From a bacterium (GTDB lineage Bacteria > UBA6262), in the NCBI GenBank assembly GCA_028716025.1, contig JAQUQP010000085.1, positions 1 to 7,676 on the forward strand: 7,676 nucleotides of DNA. The letters are read 5' to 3'. How positions within the stretch are numbered: the stretch's first letter is position 1; every line of letters begins with the position of its first letter. The position numbers and the translations under genes are program-made. Shown piece by piece: positions 1-5,510 of the stretch. The notes under the pieces are model-generated. The model ran no database searches, was not told the origin of the DNA, and worked only from the letters and a program-made list of their open reading frames with translations.

Positions 1-1051
1 GCTTCATCTCTTCATCGCTCATGCCTACCAGGTAAGGAGCGTACAATACGTTGGTAAAAGCTACTCCCAGGGCGCCGGCGTAATAGGCCTGCATACTGGC
101 CAGGAAAGTGTTCAGGTGACCGGTCAGGGTGCGGGCGTGTTTGGCCGGGACGGAGCGGATATTCAGGTTTTCCAGGTGCAACCCATATTTTTTGATGTAT
201 TCCAGGGAATGGCTGCTGCAATAAACCAGGGTGGGATAACCCAGGTCATGCAGGTGGATGGCGCCTTTTAAATGGGCGTTGGACACTTCTTCGGAAAATA
301 TTTTTTCCAGCGCGTACTGTTTCAAAGTATTCTCGGCAATAGCCAGGTTGATGGCTTCCGGGCTATTGGCGGCAATATTGGAATTTTCGCTGGATTTGGA
401 GAAGATCAGCTCTTCCAGGTCGTAGATGGGTATGCCCAGGGCCCGTTGGCGTTTGAGCTTGCCGTTACGATAGCCCAGGTTGAAGAGTTCATTATCCACC
501 ATCTCGCGGATGAAGGAGGTGGTTACCTGGCGGGAGCCGCTGGCCAGGATCTTCTGTTCCACCGCGTCGGCTATCTTGCCGGCCAGTTTCTTGTCGATAT
601 TGGCTTCTTTGACCAGGGCGGCGCAGATCGCGTCTTTGTTCCAGGGGAGTATCTCTTCATGGGCCGGGGTCGTGACCATGAGCGAGAGGTCGGTGGCGTT
701 GGTCTTGGCGGCCACTTCTTTGCGAACTTTCAACACTTTTCTCATGCGGGCGCGTTTATGGCGGTATAAAATGAAGGCCTTAGCGGTGGCGGCATGCCCT
801 TCTTCGATCAGTATCTTTTCGACGGCGTCGCCGATCATTTTAGTGGTCAGGACCTTCTCCGTGCGGTATTTCTTGCGCAGGTACGCGATCACCTCATCGG
901 CCAGGACATCGGAGATGCGCTTATTTCGGCCGCCTACTTCTTTAGCCGACTTGAAGATGCCGTTGACGATCTTTTCCTTACTGAAGGCCTCGGTGACGCG
1001 CTCGCGCTTGCGAACTTTAAAAGTGACTACCACCCCTTTTTTCTTCTTCAT
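1..1051 (-). CDS. nrdD: Anaerobic (class III) ribonucleoside-triphosphate reductase, N-terminal half; 3' end outside window
   Basis: Glycyl-radical enzyme that reduces ribonucleoside triphosphates to deoxyribonucleotides without oxygen, in the cytoplasm. About 350 residues are visible, roughly half the usual length, with no stop before the window edge. The start ATG at 1051 follows a GGGGG-containing Shine-Dalgarno about 11 nt away. Residues about 8-105 form an ATP-cone (VTEAFSKEKIVNGIF; later ILIEEGHAATAKAFILYR), the allosteric nucleotide site. Residues about 125-215 are the NrdD-specific N-terminal region (LPWNKDAICAALVKE, TSFIREMVDNELFNLGY). The barrel then begins: HLHDLG at 266-271, Cys278 where the first active-site cysteine is expected, and MQAYYAGALGVAFTN at 320-334. 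The radical glycine, zinc site and finger loop lie beyond the edge, so they cannot be checked. It is the last visible gene of the nrdR-grx-nrdG-nrdD operon. Confidence 0.95.
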   Translation of the reverse strand, partial: MKKKKGVVVTFKVRKRERVTEAFSKEKIVNGIFKSAKEVGGRNKRISDVLADEVIAYLRKKYRTEKVLTTKMIGDAVEKILIEEGHAATAKAFILYRHKRARMRKVLKVRKEVAAKTNATDLSLMVTTPAHEEILPWNKDAICAALVKEANIDKKLAGKIADAVEQKILASGSRQVTTSFIREMVDNELFNLGYRNGKLKRQRALGIPIYDLEELIFSKSSENSNIAANSPEAINLAIAENTLKQYALEKIFSEEVSNAHLKGAIHLHDLGYPTLVYCSSHSLEYIKKYGLHLENLNIRSVPAKHARTLTGHLNTFLASMQAYYAGALGVAFTNVLYAPYLVGMSDEEMK

Positions 1052-1093
1052 TTAGCGTCTTGCCCCCTTTCCCATTATTTTTGTTTTTTATGG

Positions 1094-1128
1094 TTCGACT
1101 CCCGCTCACCATCCTGAGCTTAGTCGAA
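1094..1128. repeat. REP-like imperfect palindrome between nrdG and nrdD
   Basis: A 35-bp hairpin: TTCGACT at 1094-1100 pairs with AGTCGAA at 1122-1128, and GCTCA at 1104-1108 pairs with TGAGC at 1115-1119. A small internal loop (CCC/TT) separates the two stems and the terminal loop is 6 nt (CCATCC). On the minus strand the flank reads TCCTTCGACTAAGCTCAGGA, close to the dispersed CCTTCGACAAGCTCAGGA-type repeats I know from many bacterial genomes. It begins only a few bases after the nrdG stop codon. Neither side carries a clean T-tract, so a rho-independent terminator is unlikely. It could act as an mRNA-stabilising stem between the two genes. Confidence 0.6.
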
Positions 1129-1131
1129 GGA

Positions 1132-1869
1132 TTAATCCCGCAGGCGCGAATTAGGAATGAATTTGCGGCATTCCTGCAGGGTCTCCAGAAGATACTTGTT
1201 GGAATACGGTTCCAGCTCGCGCAGTTCCGGCGCCAGGGCCTGTTTGGGTTTGAATTGCTGGATGAAAAAACGTTTGCTGCCCTGTAAAAAAGTGGCGATC
1301 GCCACCAGGTCGTTCTTCTCTAGCATGGTCGGGACAAAGGTGGTGCGGAATTCATACTCTATGGCCGAACCGCGCAAGACCTCGATACTGCGCTTGATCC
1401 GCTCGACATTGATGTTAGAGCCGCTCAATTTCTTGTAGTGATCGTTCAGCGGCGCTTTTATGTCCATGGCCACATAATCCACCAGGCCGTATTTGATCAG
1501 GGCCTCCAGCGGCTTGGGATGGGAACCATTGGTGTCTATCTTGATCGGGTACCCCATTTTTTTGATCTCTCTCATCAGCTCGAACAGTTCCAGGTACATG
1601 CAGGGCTCGCCCCCGGAGATCACGACGCCGTCCAGCCACTCGCGCTTGGCTTTGAGCAGGGCCAGGATCTTGTCCTGGGCGATCTCCGCTACGTCGTTAT
1701 TGGGCTTGACCAGGACGCCGTTATGGCAGAACGGGCAGGCGAAATTGCAGCCGGAGATGAAGATGACGGCGCTTATTTTGCCGTCCCAGTCGATCAGGGA
1801 GTTCTCTAAAAATCCCTTGATCTTCAACTGGCCGGCGGTATGGGTTTTAATTTCTGTCAAACTCTTCAT
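1132..1869 (-). CDS. nrdG: Anaerobic ribonucleotide reductase-activating protein (radical SAM)
   Basis: A radical SAM enzyme that reductively cleaves S-adenosylmethionine to install the glycyl radical on NrdD; cytoplasmic and active only without oxygen. The 245 residues carry the [4Fe-4S] motif CNFACPFC (Cys41, Cys45, Cys48, the CX3CX2C signature) and the SAM-binding SGGEP at 85-89. Later come IDTNGSHP (111-118) and DYVAMDIKAP (131-140), typical of the longer NrdG2-type activases rather than the roughly 150-residue E. coli form. The ATG at 1869 has AGGA 9 nt upstream. Its upstream neighbour is now vsr of the inserted restriction cassette. Excising that cassette would put nrdG 11 nt behind the glutaredoxin-like gene. 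nrdD follows 80 nt downstream. The role in activating NrdD is inferred from this linkage. Confidence 0.93.
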   Translation of the reverse strand: MKSLTEIKTHTAGQLKIKGFLENSLIDWDGKISAVIFISGCNFACPFCHNGVLVKPNNDVAEIAQDKILALLKAKREWLDGVVISGGEPCMYLELFELMREIKKMGYPIKIDTNGSHPKPLEALIKYGLVDYVAMDIKAPLNDHYKKLSGSNINVERIKRSIEVLRGSAIEYEFRTTFVPTMLEKNDLVAIATFLQGSKRFFIQQFKPKQALAPELRELEPYSNKYLLETLQECRKFIPNSRLRD

Positions 1870-1881
1870 AGTTCTTATTCC

Positions 1882-1890
1882 TATTCGAAG
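1882..1890. repeat. 9-bp direct repeat, left copy, at cassette edge
   Basis: TATTCGAAG, identical to 4147-4155. It lies between the end of vsr (1903) and the start of nrdG (1869). It forms the junction between AT-rich cassette DNA and operon DNA. The core TTCGAA is palindromic. It is best read as a target duplication or a recombination scar. Confidence 0.7.
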
Positions 1891-1902
1891 TGGAAAATCT
1901 AA

Positions 1903-2322
1903 TCAATTATGCTTTAATATTTCTTTAATCTTTTCGATTTTGTTTGCAGTTTGTTTGCTAACCTTCTTCAATTCATGTTCCCAAAATCTAAACACAGTCC
2001 AATCTAATTTTTTGAGAAAAGCTGTAACTTTTTTATCTCGAACCATGTTGCTTCGTATTTTTCTGTTCCAATAGCTTTTATTACTGCTTGGCAGTCTTAG
2101 ATGTTTTGAGCAACCGTGCCAAAAACAACCATCTATAAAAACTGCCACTTTATCTTTTTTGAATATAAAATCAGGAGCTCCTTGTATCCTAGAATCTCTT
2201 CTCCACCCTTTTAGATGCGAGTTTTTGAGTAATTGTATAAACTTTAACTCAGTTGATTTATTGCCTCTAGATCGAACATGAGACATTATTTTAGAGCGAT
2301 CTTTTGTAGAAAACGTGTCCAT
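1903..2322 (-). CDS. vsr: Very short patch repair (T:G mismatch) endonuclease Vsr
   Basis: Vsr nicks next to the T of the T:G mismatches left when 5-methylcytosine deaminates, so the site is repaired back to C:G. It normally accompanies a cytosine-C5 methyltransferase. The 139 residues match the family in length and motifs: DRSKIMSHVRSRG (8-20), Glu25, GAPDFIF with catalytic-type Asp51 (48-54), VFIDGCFWHGC (61-71) and WEHEL (114-118). Cys66, Cys71 and His69 correspond to the zinc and catalytic cluster; His116 replaces the cysteine of E. coli Vsr. The ATG lies 2 nt after the endonuclease stop and has no good Shine-Dalgarno, so translational coupling is likely. It is the last cassette gene, and there is no terminator before nrdG. 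Confidence 0.93.
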   Translation of the reverse strand: MDTFSTKDRSKIMSHVRSRGNKSTELKFIQLLKNSHLKGWRRDSRIQGAPDFIFKKDKVAVFIDGCFWHGCSKHLRLPSSNKSYWNRKIRSNMVRDKKVTAFLKKLDWTVFRFWEHELKKVSKQTANKIEKIKEILKHN

Positions 2323-2324
2323 AA

Positions 2325-3056
2325 CTATTTAATTACTTGAATCCAAGAATTATCAAATTTAAGGGTTTTTAATATGGCTTCTCTATTTAGATTGGGCGGT
2401 TTCTTTATGCGAATTGCAATCCTTTCTTTTGGAACTTTCTCAACTACTGTGAATTGAGAGCCATGGGGCTGCCATGTAAATAAATGTTCTTTGGTTTTAG
2501 AATGAAAACCTTCAAGGTTTTTGTTTTCTTTCCATTCCCAATAGTATTTATCACTAAACTCTTTAGTTTCAAATTCAAATACTGAAAGATCAAGCAAATC
2601 ATCTGATTTAATTAAAACCACAGTTCTTAAATGTTTAAACGATTTTCTTAAATCTGATACGCGAGTGTTCCAAATAGATAATATCATCTCGCCTAGCTTA
2701 TTCGGCTCGCAATTAGTAATCTCCCCTTCCCCAAAGGAATATATAGGAGAATTGCGTCCAGATATTAATCGAACAGATTTTGCCTCAAAAGGGTTGTGGT
2801 TTTTTACCGTTTTTGCTCCCCAGGCGGTTTGTCCGAAAACAATATCATCAAGTCCTATATTAGAGGGTTTCCAATTAGCATCTATCAATCTAGCAAAGAT
2901 CTCTTCCCAATCAGACCCTTCAAGCCTAGAAGTACTTCTTGAAGCTATAAAATATATTATTTCTCTCCCTAGATTTAATGCAAAATTAGCTGGAAACTTA
3001 TCTAAAGGGTAAGGAGACGCATACTTGTCAGCTTTTCTTAATTTTGGAGTTTTCAT
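2325..3056 (-). CDS. Probable type II restriction endonuclease, family not recognised
   Basis: The 243-residue cytoplasmic protein sits between a cytosine methyltransferase and vsr. Its ATG directly abuts the methyltransferase stop (TAAATG), and vsr starts 2 nt after its TAG stop. This position is that of the cognate restriction enzyme, and the size fits a type II nuclease. The sequence is compatible with a PD-(D/E)XK fold: a helix with Glu51-Glu52 (SDWEEIFARLIDA), Asp70-Asp71 in IGLDDIVFG, then either WGAK ending at Lys82 or FEAK with Glu91 and Lys93. Another distinctive segment is SIWNTRVSDLRKSF (127-140) with hydrophobic TVVLIK following. I do not recognise the recognition site or the named family. 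It appears full length with no internal stop. The function rests mainly on context. Confidence 0.7.
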   Translation of the reverse strand: MKTPKLRKADKYASPYPLDKFPANFALNLGREIIYFIASRSTSRLEGSDWEEIFARLIDANWKPSNIGLDDIVFGQTAWGAKTVKNHNPFEAKSVRLISGRNSPIYSFGEGEITNCEPNKLGEMILSIWNTRVSDLRKSFKHLRTVVLIKSDDLLDLSVFEFETKEFSDKYYWEWKENKNLEGFHSKTKEHLFTWQPHGSQFTVVEKVPKERIAIRIKKPPNLNREAILKTLKFDNSWIQVIK

Positions 3057-3578
3057 TTACTTAATTCCATCATAACAGTATGATTGTTTATTTATTTCAT
3101 AATACTTGTATTCATTATTCGAGTTTGTATTATTAAGTGCTTTCAACACATTTTCGAGAACTGATTGTGCGACAGGGACAGGCAAACTATTGCCAGCCTG
3201 TTTCCGTGCTTGTGAGTCATTTCCTACGATAACAATATTATCAGGAATACCTTGTAATCTAAACATTTCTCTTGGCGTTAACCTTCTTTCTCCATTCACC
3301 AAAAGATAGTTATACGAAGCCCCTGCCCTTAAAGCGCAAGAATAAGGATAAGCACTTATGTGGCCCGACTTATTTTCATGCCATATTGTTGGCTCATTTG
3401 TTGGTTCCATCTGTTTGAGTCTTTTTAATCTTATCGCTTTTGAGGCATAATACTTATCAGATACATCGTTTTCTAGTAATTTAGAAAGTTTCGTCATGGG
3501 AATGCCGCCGGTCGGCCATTCAAATGCAATTTTCTTTTTGAATCCAACAATAAAAATACGCTCTCTTTTTTGAGGCAA
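3057..3578 (-). CDS. C-terminal fragment of the methyltransferase (motifs VIII-X and target recognition domain)
   Basis: This is the part after the internal TAG. It holds motif VIII (PQKRERIF), a short variable target-recognition region (SGHISAYPYSCALRAGASYN falls within it), motif IX (RRLTPREMFRLQGIP) and motif X (QAGNSLPVPVAQSV). The first possible in-frame initiator is TTG at 3578. It is preceded only by TTTTGGA, with no properly spaced Shine-Dalgarno, and starting there drops NFG of the conserved NFGLPQ. Independent translation is therefore doubtful. It ends directly against the endonuclease start codon. If it were translated, it could in principle complement the N-terminal half, as the two subunits of M.AquI or M.EcoHK31I do. 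Confidence 0.6.
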   Translation of the reverse strand: MPQKRERIFIVGFKKKIAFEWPTGGIPMTKLSKLLENDVSDKYYASKAIRLKRLKQMEPTNEPTIWHENKSGHISAYPYSCALRAGASYNYLLVNGERRLTPREMFRLQGIPDNIVIVGNDSQARKQAGNSLPVPVAQSVLENVLKALNNTNSNNEYKYYEINKQSYCYDGIK

Positions 3579-3605
3579 TCCAAAATTAAGAGCGTTAAGA
3601 ACTTT

Positions 3606-3608
3606 CTA
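3606..3608 (-). other. Premature in-frame TAG in the methyltransferase
   Basis: The minus strand reads GCT GAT TAG AAA GTT CTT, with LGYSAD before and KVLNALNFG after the stop. recX (5028-5030) and the endonuclease (2325-2327) use TAG as their genuine terminators, which argues against genome-wide reassignment of the codon. Confidence 0.85.
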
Positions 3609-4055
3609 ATCAGCACTGTATCCTAATTCTCTCAGGGTTGACATGATCTTACTTAGGGTTTTTCCTTGATTGTGTTTTTCCAACATTTTTACGTTTTCTA
3701 ATACAAATGCTTCAGGTTTCTTAGCTTCTAATATCCTAGCTATATCGAAAAATAAGGTTCCTCTCATATCTGAGAAGCCCTTTCTATGACCAATTATGCT
3801 AAAAGGTTGGCATGGAAACCCTGCTAAGAGTACATTGTGCCTAGGAATATTATCTGCCTCTATTTTGGTTATGTCTCCCAAAGGCTCTTCTTGGAAATTT
3901 GTTTTATAGTGCTTTTGGCAATCAACATCTATATCGCTTGATAGCATGCATTTTGCTGTTATATCCATTTTCTTACAAGCAGTTTCGAAAGCGATACGAA
4001 AAGCGCCTATTCCACAAAATAAATCGATAAATTTTACAATCTTATCTCTTTTCAT
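3606..4055 (-). CDS. N-terminal fragment of the methyltransferase (SAM-binding and catalytic motifs)
   Basis: A 149-residue reading frame from the ATG at 4055 to the internal TAG. It carries motif I, the SAM-binding FIDLFCGIGAFR (9-20); motif IV, GFPCQPFS, with catalytic Cys82; and motif VI, ENV (120-122). It stops just before motif VIII, so alone it lacks the target-recognition domain and the cofactor-closing motif X and should be inactive. An in-frame TAG three codons upstream fixes the start. The best Shine-Dalgarno, AGGGGAG, lies an unusually long 14 nt or so away. Confidence 0.8.
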   Translation of the reverse strand: MKRDKIVKFIDLFCGIGAFRIAFETACKKMDITAKCMLSSDIDVDCQKHYKTNFQEEPLGDITKIEADNIPRHNVLLAGFPCQPFSIIGHRKGFSDMRGTLFFDIARILEAKKPEAFVLENVKMLEKHNQGKTLSKIMSTLRELGYSAD

Positions 4056-4146
4056 AAGAATGGCCTACACTCCCCTCTCTTTTATAAGCTTTGATATATT
4101 ACCTACGGATAACTCGTTGAATGATGATTATGCTAAAGAACAATGT
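4056..4146 (-). promoter_or_regulatory. Cassette leader; weak candidate promoter
   Basis: This 91-bp AT-rich leader separates the glutaredoxin-like gene from the methyltransferase. It must hold any promoter the cassette brought with it. On the minus strand, TATATC (4093-4098) and TATAAA (4081-4086) are possible -10 elements. Upstream, TTCAAC sits 17 nt before TATATC, but it is a poor -35. I see no controller (C) protein gene and no convincing operator palindrome. Confidence 0.3.
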
Positions 4147-4415
4147 TATTCGAAGAATTGCCTGAATTCCTGGCTGGTGGGTACGGTTTTCTTCCAGCGG
4201 GCCAGTTCCTGCCCGTCTTTCTCCAATATCGTGGTCGGGAATTCCAGGGCGTCCGCGTAGGCTCCCTGGCTCAGGCCGTCGACGGTATCCAGGTCGAAGT
4301 ACTGGATCTCCGCCTTACTGCTCAGGCCCCAGTGATTTAAGAAGAAATTGAATTTTTCTTTTGTCGCTTTACAGGCGTCACAAGTGGTTTTACCAAAGAT
4401 CTTAATTTTGATCAC
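4146..4415 (-). CDS. Glutaredoxin/NrdH-like redoxin
   Basis: A small (89-residue) thioredoxin-fold protein. A beta strand (IKIKIFG) leads into a CxxC redox motif, TTCDACKA with Cys12 and Cys15. A cis-proline-type FPTT (59-62) and a GxELARW-like strand and turn follow near residues 68-74. These are the hallmarks of a glutaredoxin or NrdH-type disulfide reductant. Translation starts at GTG 4415 inside the end of nrdR (14-bp overlap). Its Shine-Dalgarno AAGGAGG lies about 12 nt upstream, embedded in the nrdR C-terminal codons. The placement between nrdR and nrdG (before the cassette arrived) suggests it donates electrons to NrdD. The final codon and TAA stop sit in the right-hand 9-bp repeat, so the insertion changed the stop from TAG to TAA without altering the protein. 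Confidence 0.85.
   Translation of the reverse strand: MIKIKIFGKTTCDACKATKEKFNFFLNHWGLSSKAEIQYFDLDTVDGLSQGAYADALEFPTTILEKDGQELARWKKTVPTSQEFRQFFE
4147..4155. repeat. 9-bp direct repeat, right copy, at cassette edge
   Basis: TATTCGAAG, identical to 1882-1890. It overlaps the last codons of the glutaredoxin-like gene: the minus strand reads TTC TTC GAA TAA. AT-rich cassette sequence begins immediately to its left. Confidence 0.7.
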
Positions 4416-4905
4416 TTTCTTTATTTTCCTCCTTATTCTCTTCCTGGTTATCTTTTTCTTTTTTTAGTTTTTTCAATTCCTGCAGGAATGTATTGATGTC
4501 GTTAAAGTTGCGGTAAACGCTGGCGAAACGGATATAGGCGACCTCGTCTACTTCCTTGAGCCGCTTCAGTATCTTCTGCCCGATGGAGGTCGAGGGCACT
4601 TCCATGATGTAATAATTATGCAGTTCGTATTCGATCTCGCTGATGATCTTCTCGATCTTGTCGATGCTGATAGGTCTTTTTTCACAGGCTCTTAGCAGTC
4701 CCTCGCGCAATTTCTCGCGGCTGAAGGGTTCCCGGCGGTTGTCGCTTTTAATGACCATTAAAGGCACTTCTTCCAGGCGTTCATAGGTGGTGAAGCGCTT
4801 CTGGCAGGAGAGGCACTCGCGTCTTCTTCGGATGATCGAAGCTTCTTCAAGCGGGCGGGAATCAATTACCTTGTCTTCAAGTGAGCCGCAAAATGGGCAC
4901 TTCAA
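4402..4905 (-). CDS. nrdR: Transcriptional repressor of ribonucleotide reductase genes
   Basis: NrdR binds ATP or dATP and represses nrd genes through paired NrdR boxes. The protein has an N-terminal zinc ribbon (MKCPFCG with Cys3 and Cys6; [13 protein letters not shown] with Cys31 and Cys34) and an ATP-cone at about 49-139 ([17 protein letters not shown] to [11 protein letters not shown]). A charged low-complexity tail (about 144-167, rich in K, E, N, Q) follows. At 167 residues it is slightly longer than usual because of that tail, which also encodes the Shine-Dalgarno of the next gene. The start is TTG at 4905, fixed by the invariant MKCPFCG and by AAGGA 6 nt upstream. It heads the anaerobic reductase operon. 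Two candidate NrdR boxes in its own promoter predict autoregulation. Confidence 0.97.
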   Translation of the reverse strand: MKCPFCGSLEDKVIDSRPLEEASIIRRRRECLSCQKRFTTYERLEEVPLMVIKSDNRREPFSREKLREGLLRACEKRPISIDKIEKIISEIEYELHNYYIMEVPSTSIGQKILKRLKEVDEVAYIRFASVYRNFNDINTFLQELKKLKKEKDNQEENKEENKESDQN

Positions 4906-4955
4906 GGGGGATCCTTCTTTCCTGCTCCAGCGAATAAACTATATAGAACCGGAAA

Positions 4956-4971
4956 ACACCATATAAGGGAG
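4956..4971. promoter_or_regulatory. NrdR box, distal from promoter core (weaker)
   Basis: ACACCATATAAGGGAG matches about 10 of 16 positions of the published consensus acaCwAtATaTwGtgt; the left half is nearly perfect and the right half is degenerate. It starts 31 bp from the start of the stronger box, the three-helical-turn spacing typical of paired NrdR sites. It would lie near the transcription start. Confidence 0.55.
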
Positions 4972-4978
4972 TGTTCTA

Positions 4979-5008
4979 TTTTTAACACACTATATCTAGT
5001 ATTGTCAA
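4979..5008 (-). promoter_or_regulatory. Sigma-70-type promoter of the nrdR operon
   Basis: A perfect -35 TTGACA (5003-5008, read on minus) is followed after 17-18 nt by TTAAAA/TAAAAA (about 4979-4985) as the -10. The spacer is almost entirely occupied by the strong NrdR box, so NrdR binding would block RNA polymerase. The promoter lies just after the recX stop. Confidence 0.6.
4987..5002. promoter_or_regulatory. NrdR box, promoter-overlapping (strong)
   Basis: ACACTATATCTAGTAT matches about 14 of 16 positions of the NrdR consensus acaCwAtATaTwGtgt and is nearly palindromic. It directly adjoins the TTGACA -35 and fills the spacer. With the weaker box 31 bp away it forms the standard tandem arrangement. 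Confidence 0.8.
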
Positions 5009-5027
5009 GGAAAAAAATATAGTAAAA

Positions 5028-5510
5028 CTAAAGGTCTTTTTGGCCCCACGCGTCCCGTATGATCTTACTGACGATTTCGTAGGAAAAGCCCTGTCTTATA
5101 AGGAAATTTTTGGCTTTGGCCATGCCTTTTTCCGGAGTATTTTTCCGGTAGGAGCTTATCTTTTTCACCAGCGCCGCCCGGGCCAGTTTTTCTTCGTCCA
5201 GTCCCAGCTTTTCCATGATCCCGGCGGTTACCTGACGGGCCAGGTCGCGCCCTACCCCTTTTTGCCGCAGTTCCTGCTCGATCAATCTCGCTCCGCGGGG
5301 CTTGAAACGCAGTCTTTGCCCGGCAAAAGCCGCCGCGAACGCCTCGTCATCCAGGTAGTGCCATTGGCTCAGTTTAGCCAGGGTTTCAATGATCGTGTCT
5401 GCGGGATATTTCTTCTGGGCCAGTTTATCTCGCAGCTGCTTTTGGGAATAGCTCTGCCGGCTCAGCAGGTACAGGCAATAATTCATAGCTTTTTTATTCA
5501 GATCTGCCAT
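5028..5510 (-). CDS. recX: Regulatory protein RecX
   Basis: RecX modulates RecA by binding within the groove of the RecA-DNA filament. The 160 residues are all helical tandem repeats of the RecX type: NYCLYLLSRQSYSQKQLRDKL (about 10-30), LSQWHYLDDEAFAAAF with FKPRGARLIEQELRQKG (47-85), and a third repeat ending KAKNFLIRQGFSYEIVSKII (about 132-151). Length and motifs are those of a standard RecX. The ATG at 5510 overlaps the end of the membrane protease gene by 13 bp, with only a weak Shine-Dalgarno, implying coupled translation. The stop is TAG. recA is not in the window; recX elsewhere is often next to it, so this partner is unusual. Confidence 0.93.
   Translation of the reverse strand: MADLNKKAMNYCLYLLSRQSYSQKQLRDKLAQKKYPADTIIETLAKLSQWHYLDDEAFAAAFAGQRLRFKPRGARLIEQELRQKGVGRDLARQVTAGIMEKLGLDEEKLARAALVKKISSYRKNTPEKGMAKAKNFLIRQGFSYEIVSKIIRDAWGQKDL

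Larger units (their letters stand above)
3057..4055 (-). pseudogene. dcm: Cytosine-C5 DNA methyltransferase interrupted by an in-frame TAG
   Basis: Read through, this is one 333-codon gene (331 residues plus the internal and terminal stops), the usual size of a small m5C methyltransferase such as M.HhaI or M.HaeIII. It has all the expected motifs in order. Codon 150 (3606-3608) is TAG. The codons on the far side encode KVLNALNFGLPQKRER in the same frame, which is what the family has there, so nothing is missing or shifted. One base change would restore the gene; the usual residue at this position in relatives is not visible here. The explanation could be a real nonsense mutation, an assembly error, readthrough or a two-piece enzyme. 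The symbol is the generic family symbol; target specificity cannot be read from sequence alone. Confidence 0.85.
1891..4146 (-). mobile_element. Restriction-modification-Vsr cassette inserted in the nrd operon
   Basis: This segment contains the methyltransferase, restriction endonuclease and vsr genes, all on the minus strand with 0-2 bp between them. By eye it is about one-third G+C, against about half on either side, and its codon choice is A/T-rich. That composition suggests horizontal acquisition. Identical 9-bp repeats abut both ends. Joining the outer flanks across one repeat copy gives an intact glutaredoxin-like gene ending in TAG, then 11 nt, then the nrdG ATG with its Shine-Dalgarno. 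No transposase, integrase or convincing terminal inverted repeats are present, so the mobilising mechanism is unknown. The unit most resembles restriction-modification genes that insert with target duplication. Confidence 0.75.

Noticed and set aside
3606..3608. TAG reassigned to an amino acid in this genome
   Set aside because: recX and the restriction endonuclease end naturally in TAG, and reading through them gives no homologous extension.
1906..4134. 8-bp direct repeat ATTATGCT at 1906-1913 and 4127-4134
   Set aside because: It is short, AT-rich, unequally placed from the two edges and expected by chance. The 9-bp repeat explains the junctions better.
1891..4146. Terminal inverted repeats of a transposon at the cassette ends
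   Set aside because: Comparing the inner ends by eye shows only short AT-rich coincidences (TAATCA at different offsets) and no transposase gene.
5009..5027. Rho-independent terminator after recX
   Set aside because: There is a T-rich stretch on the minus strand, but no stable stem precedes it.
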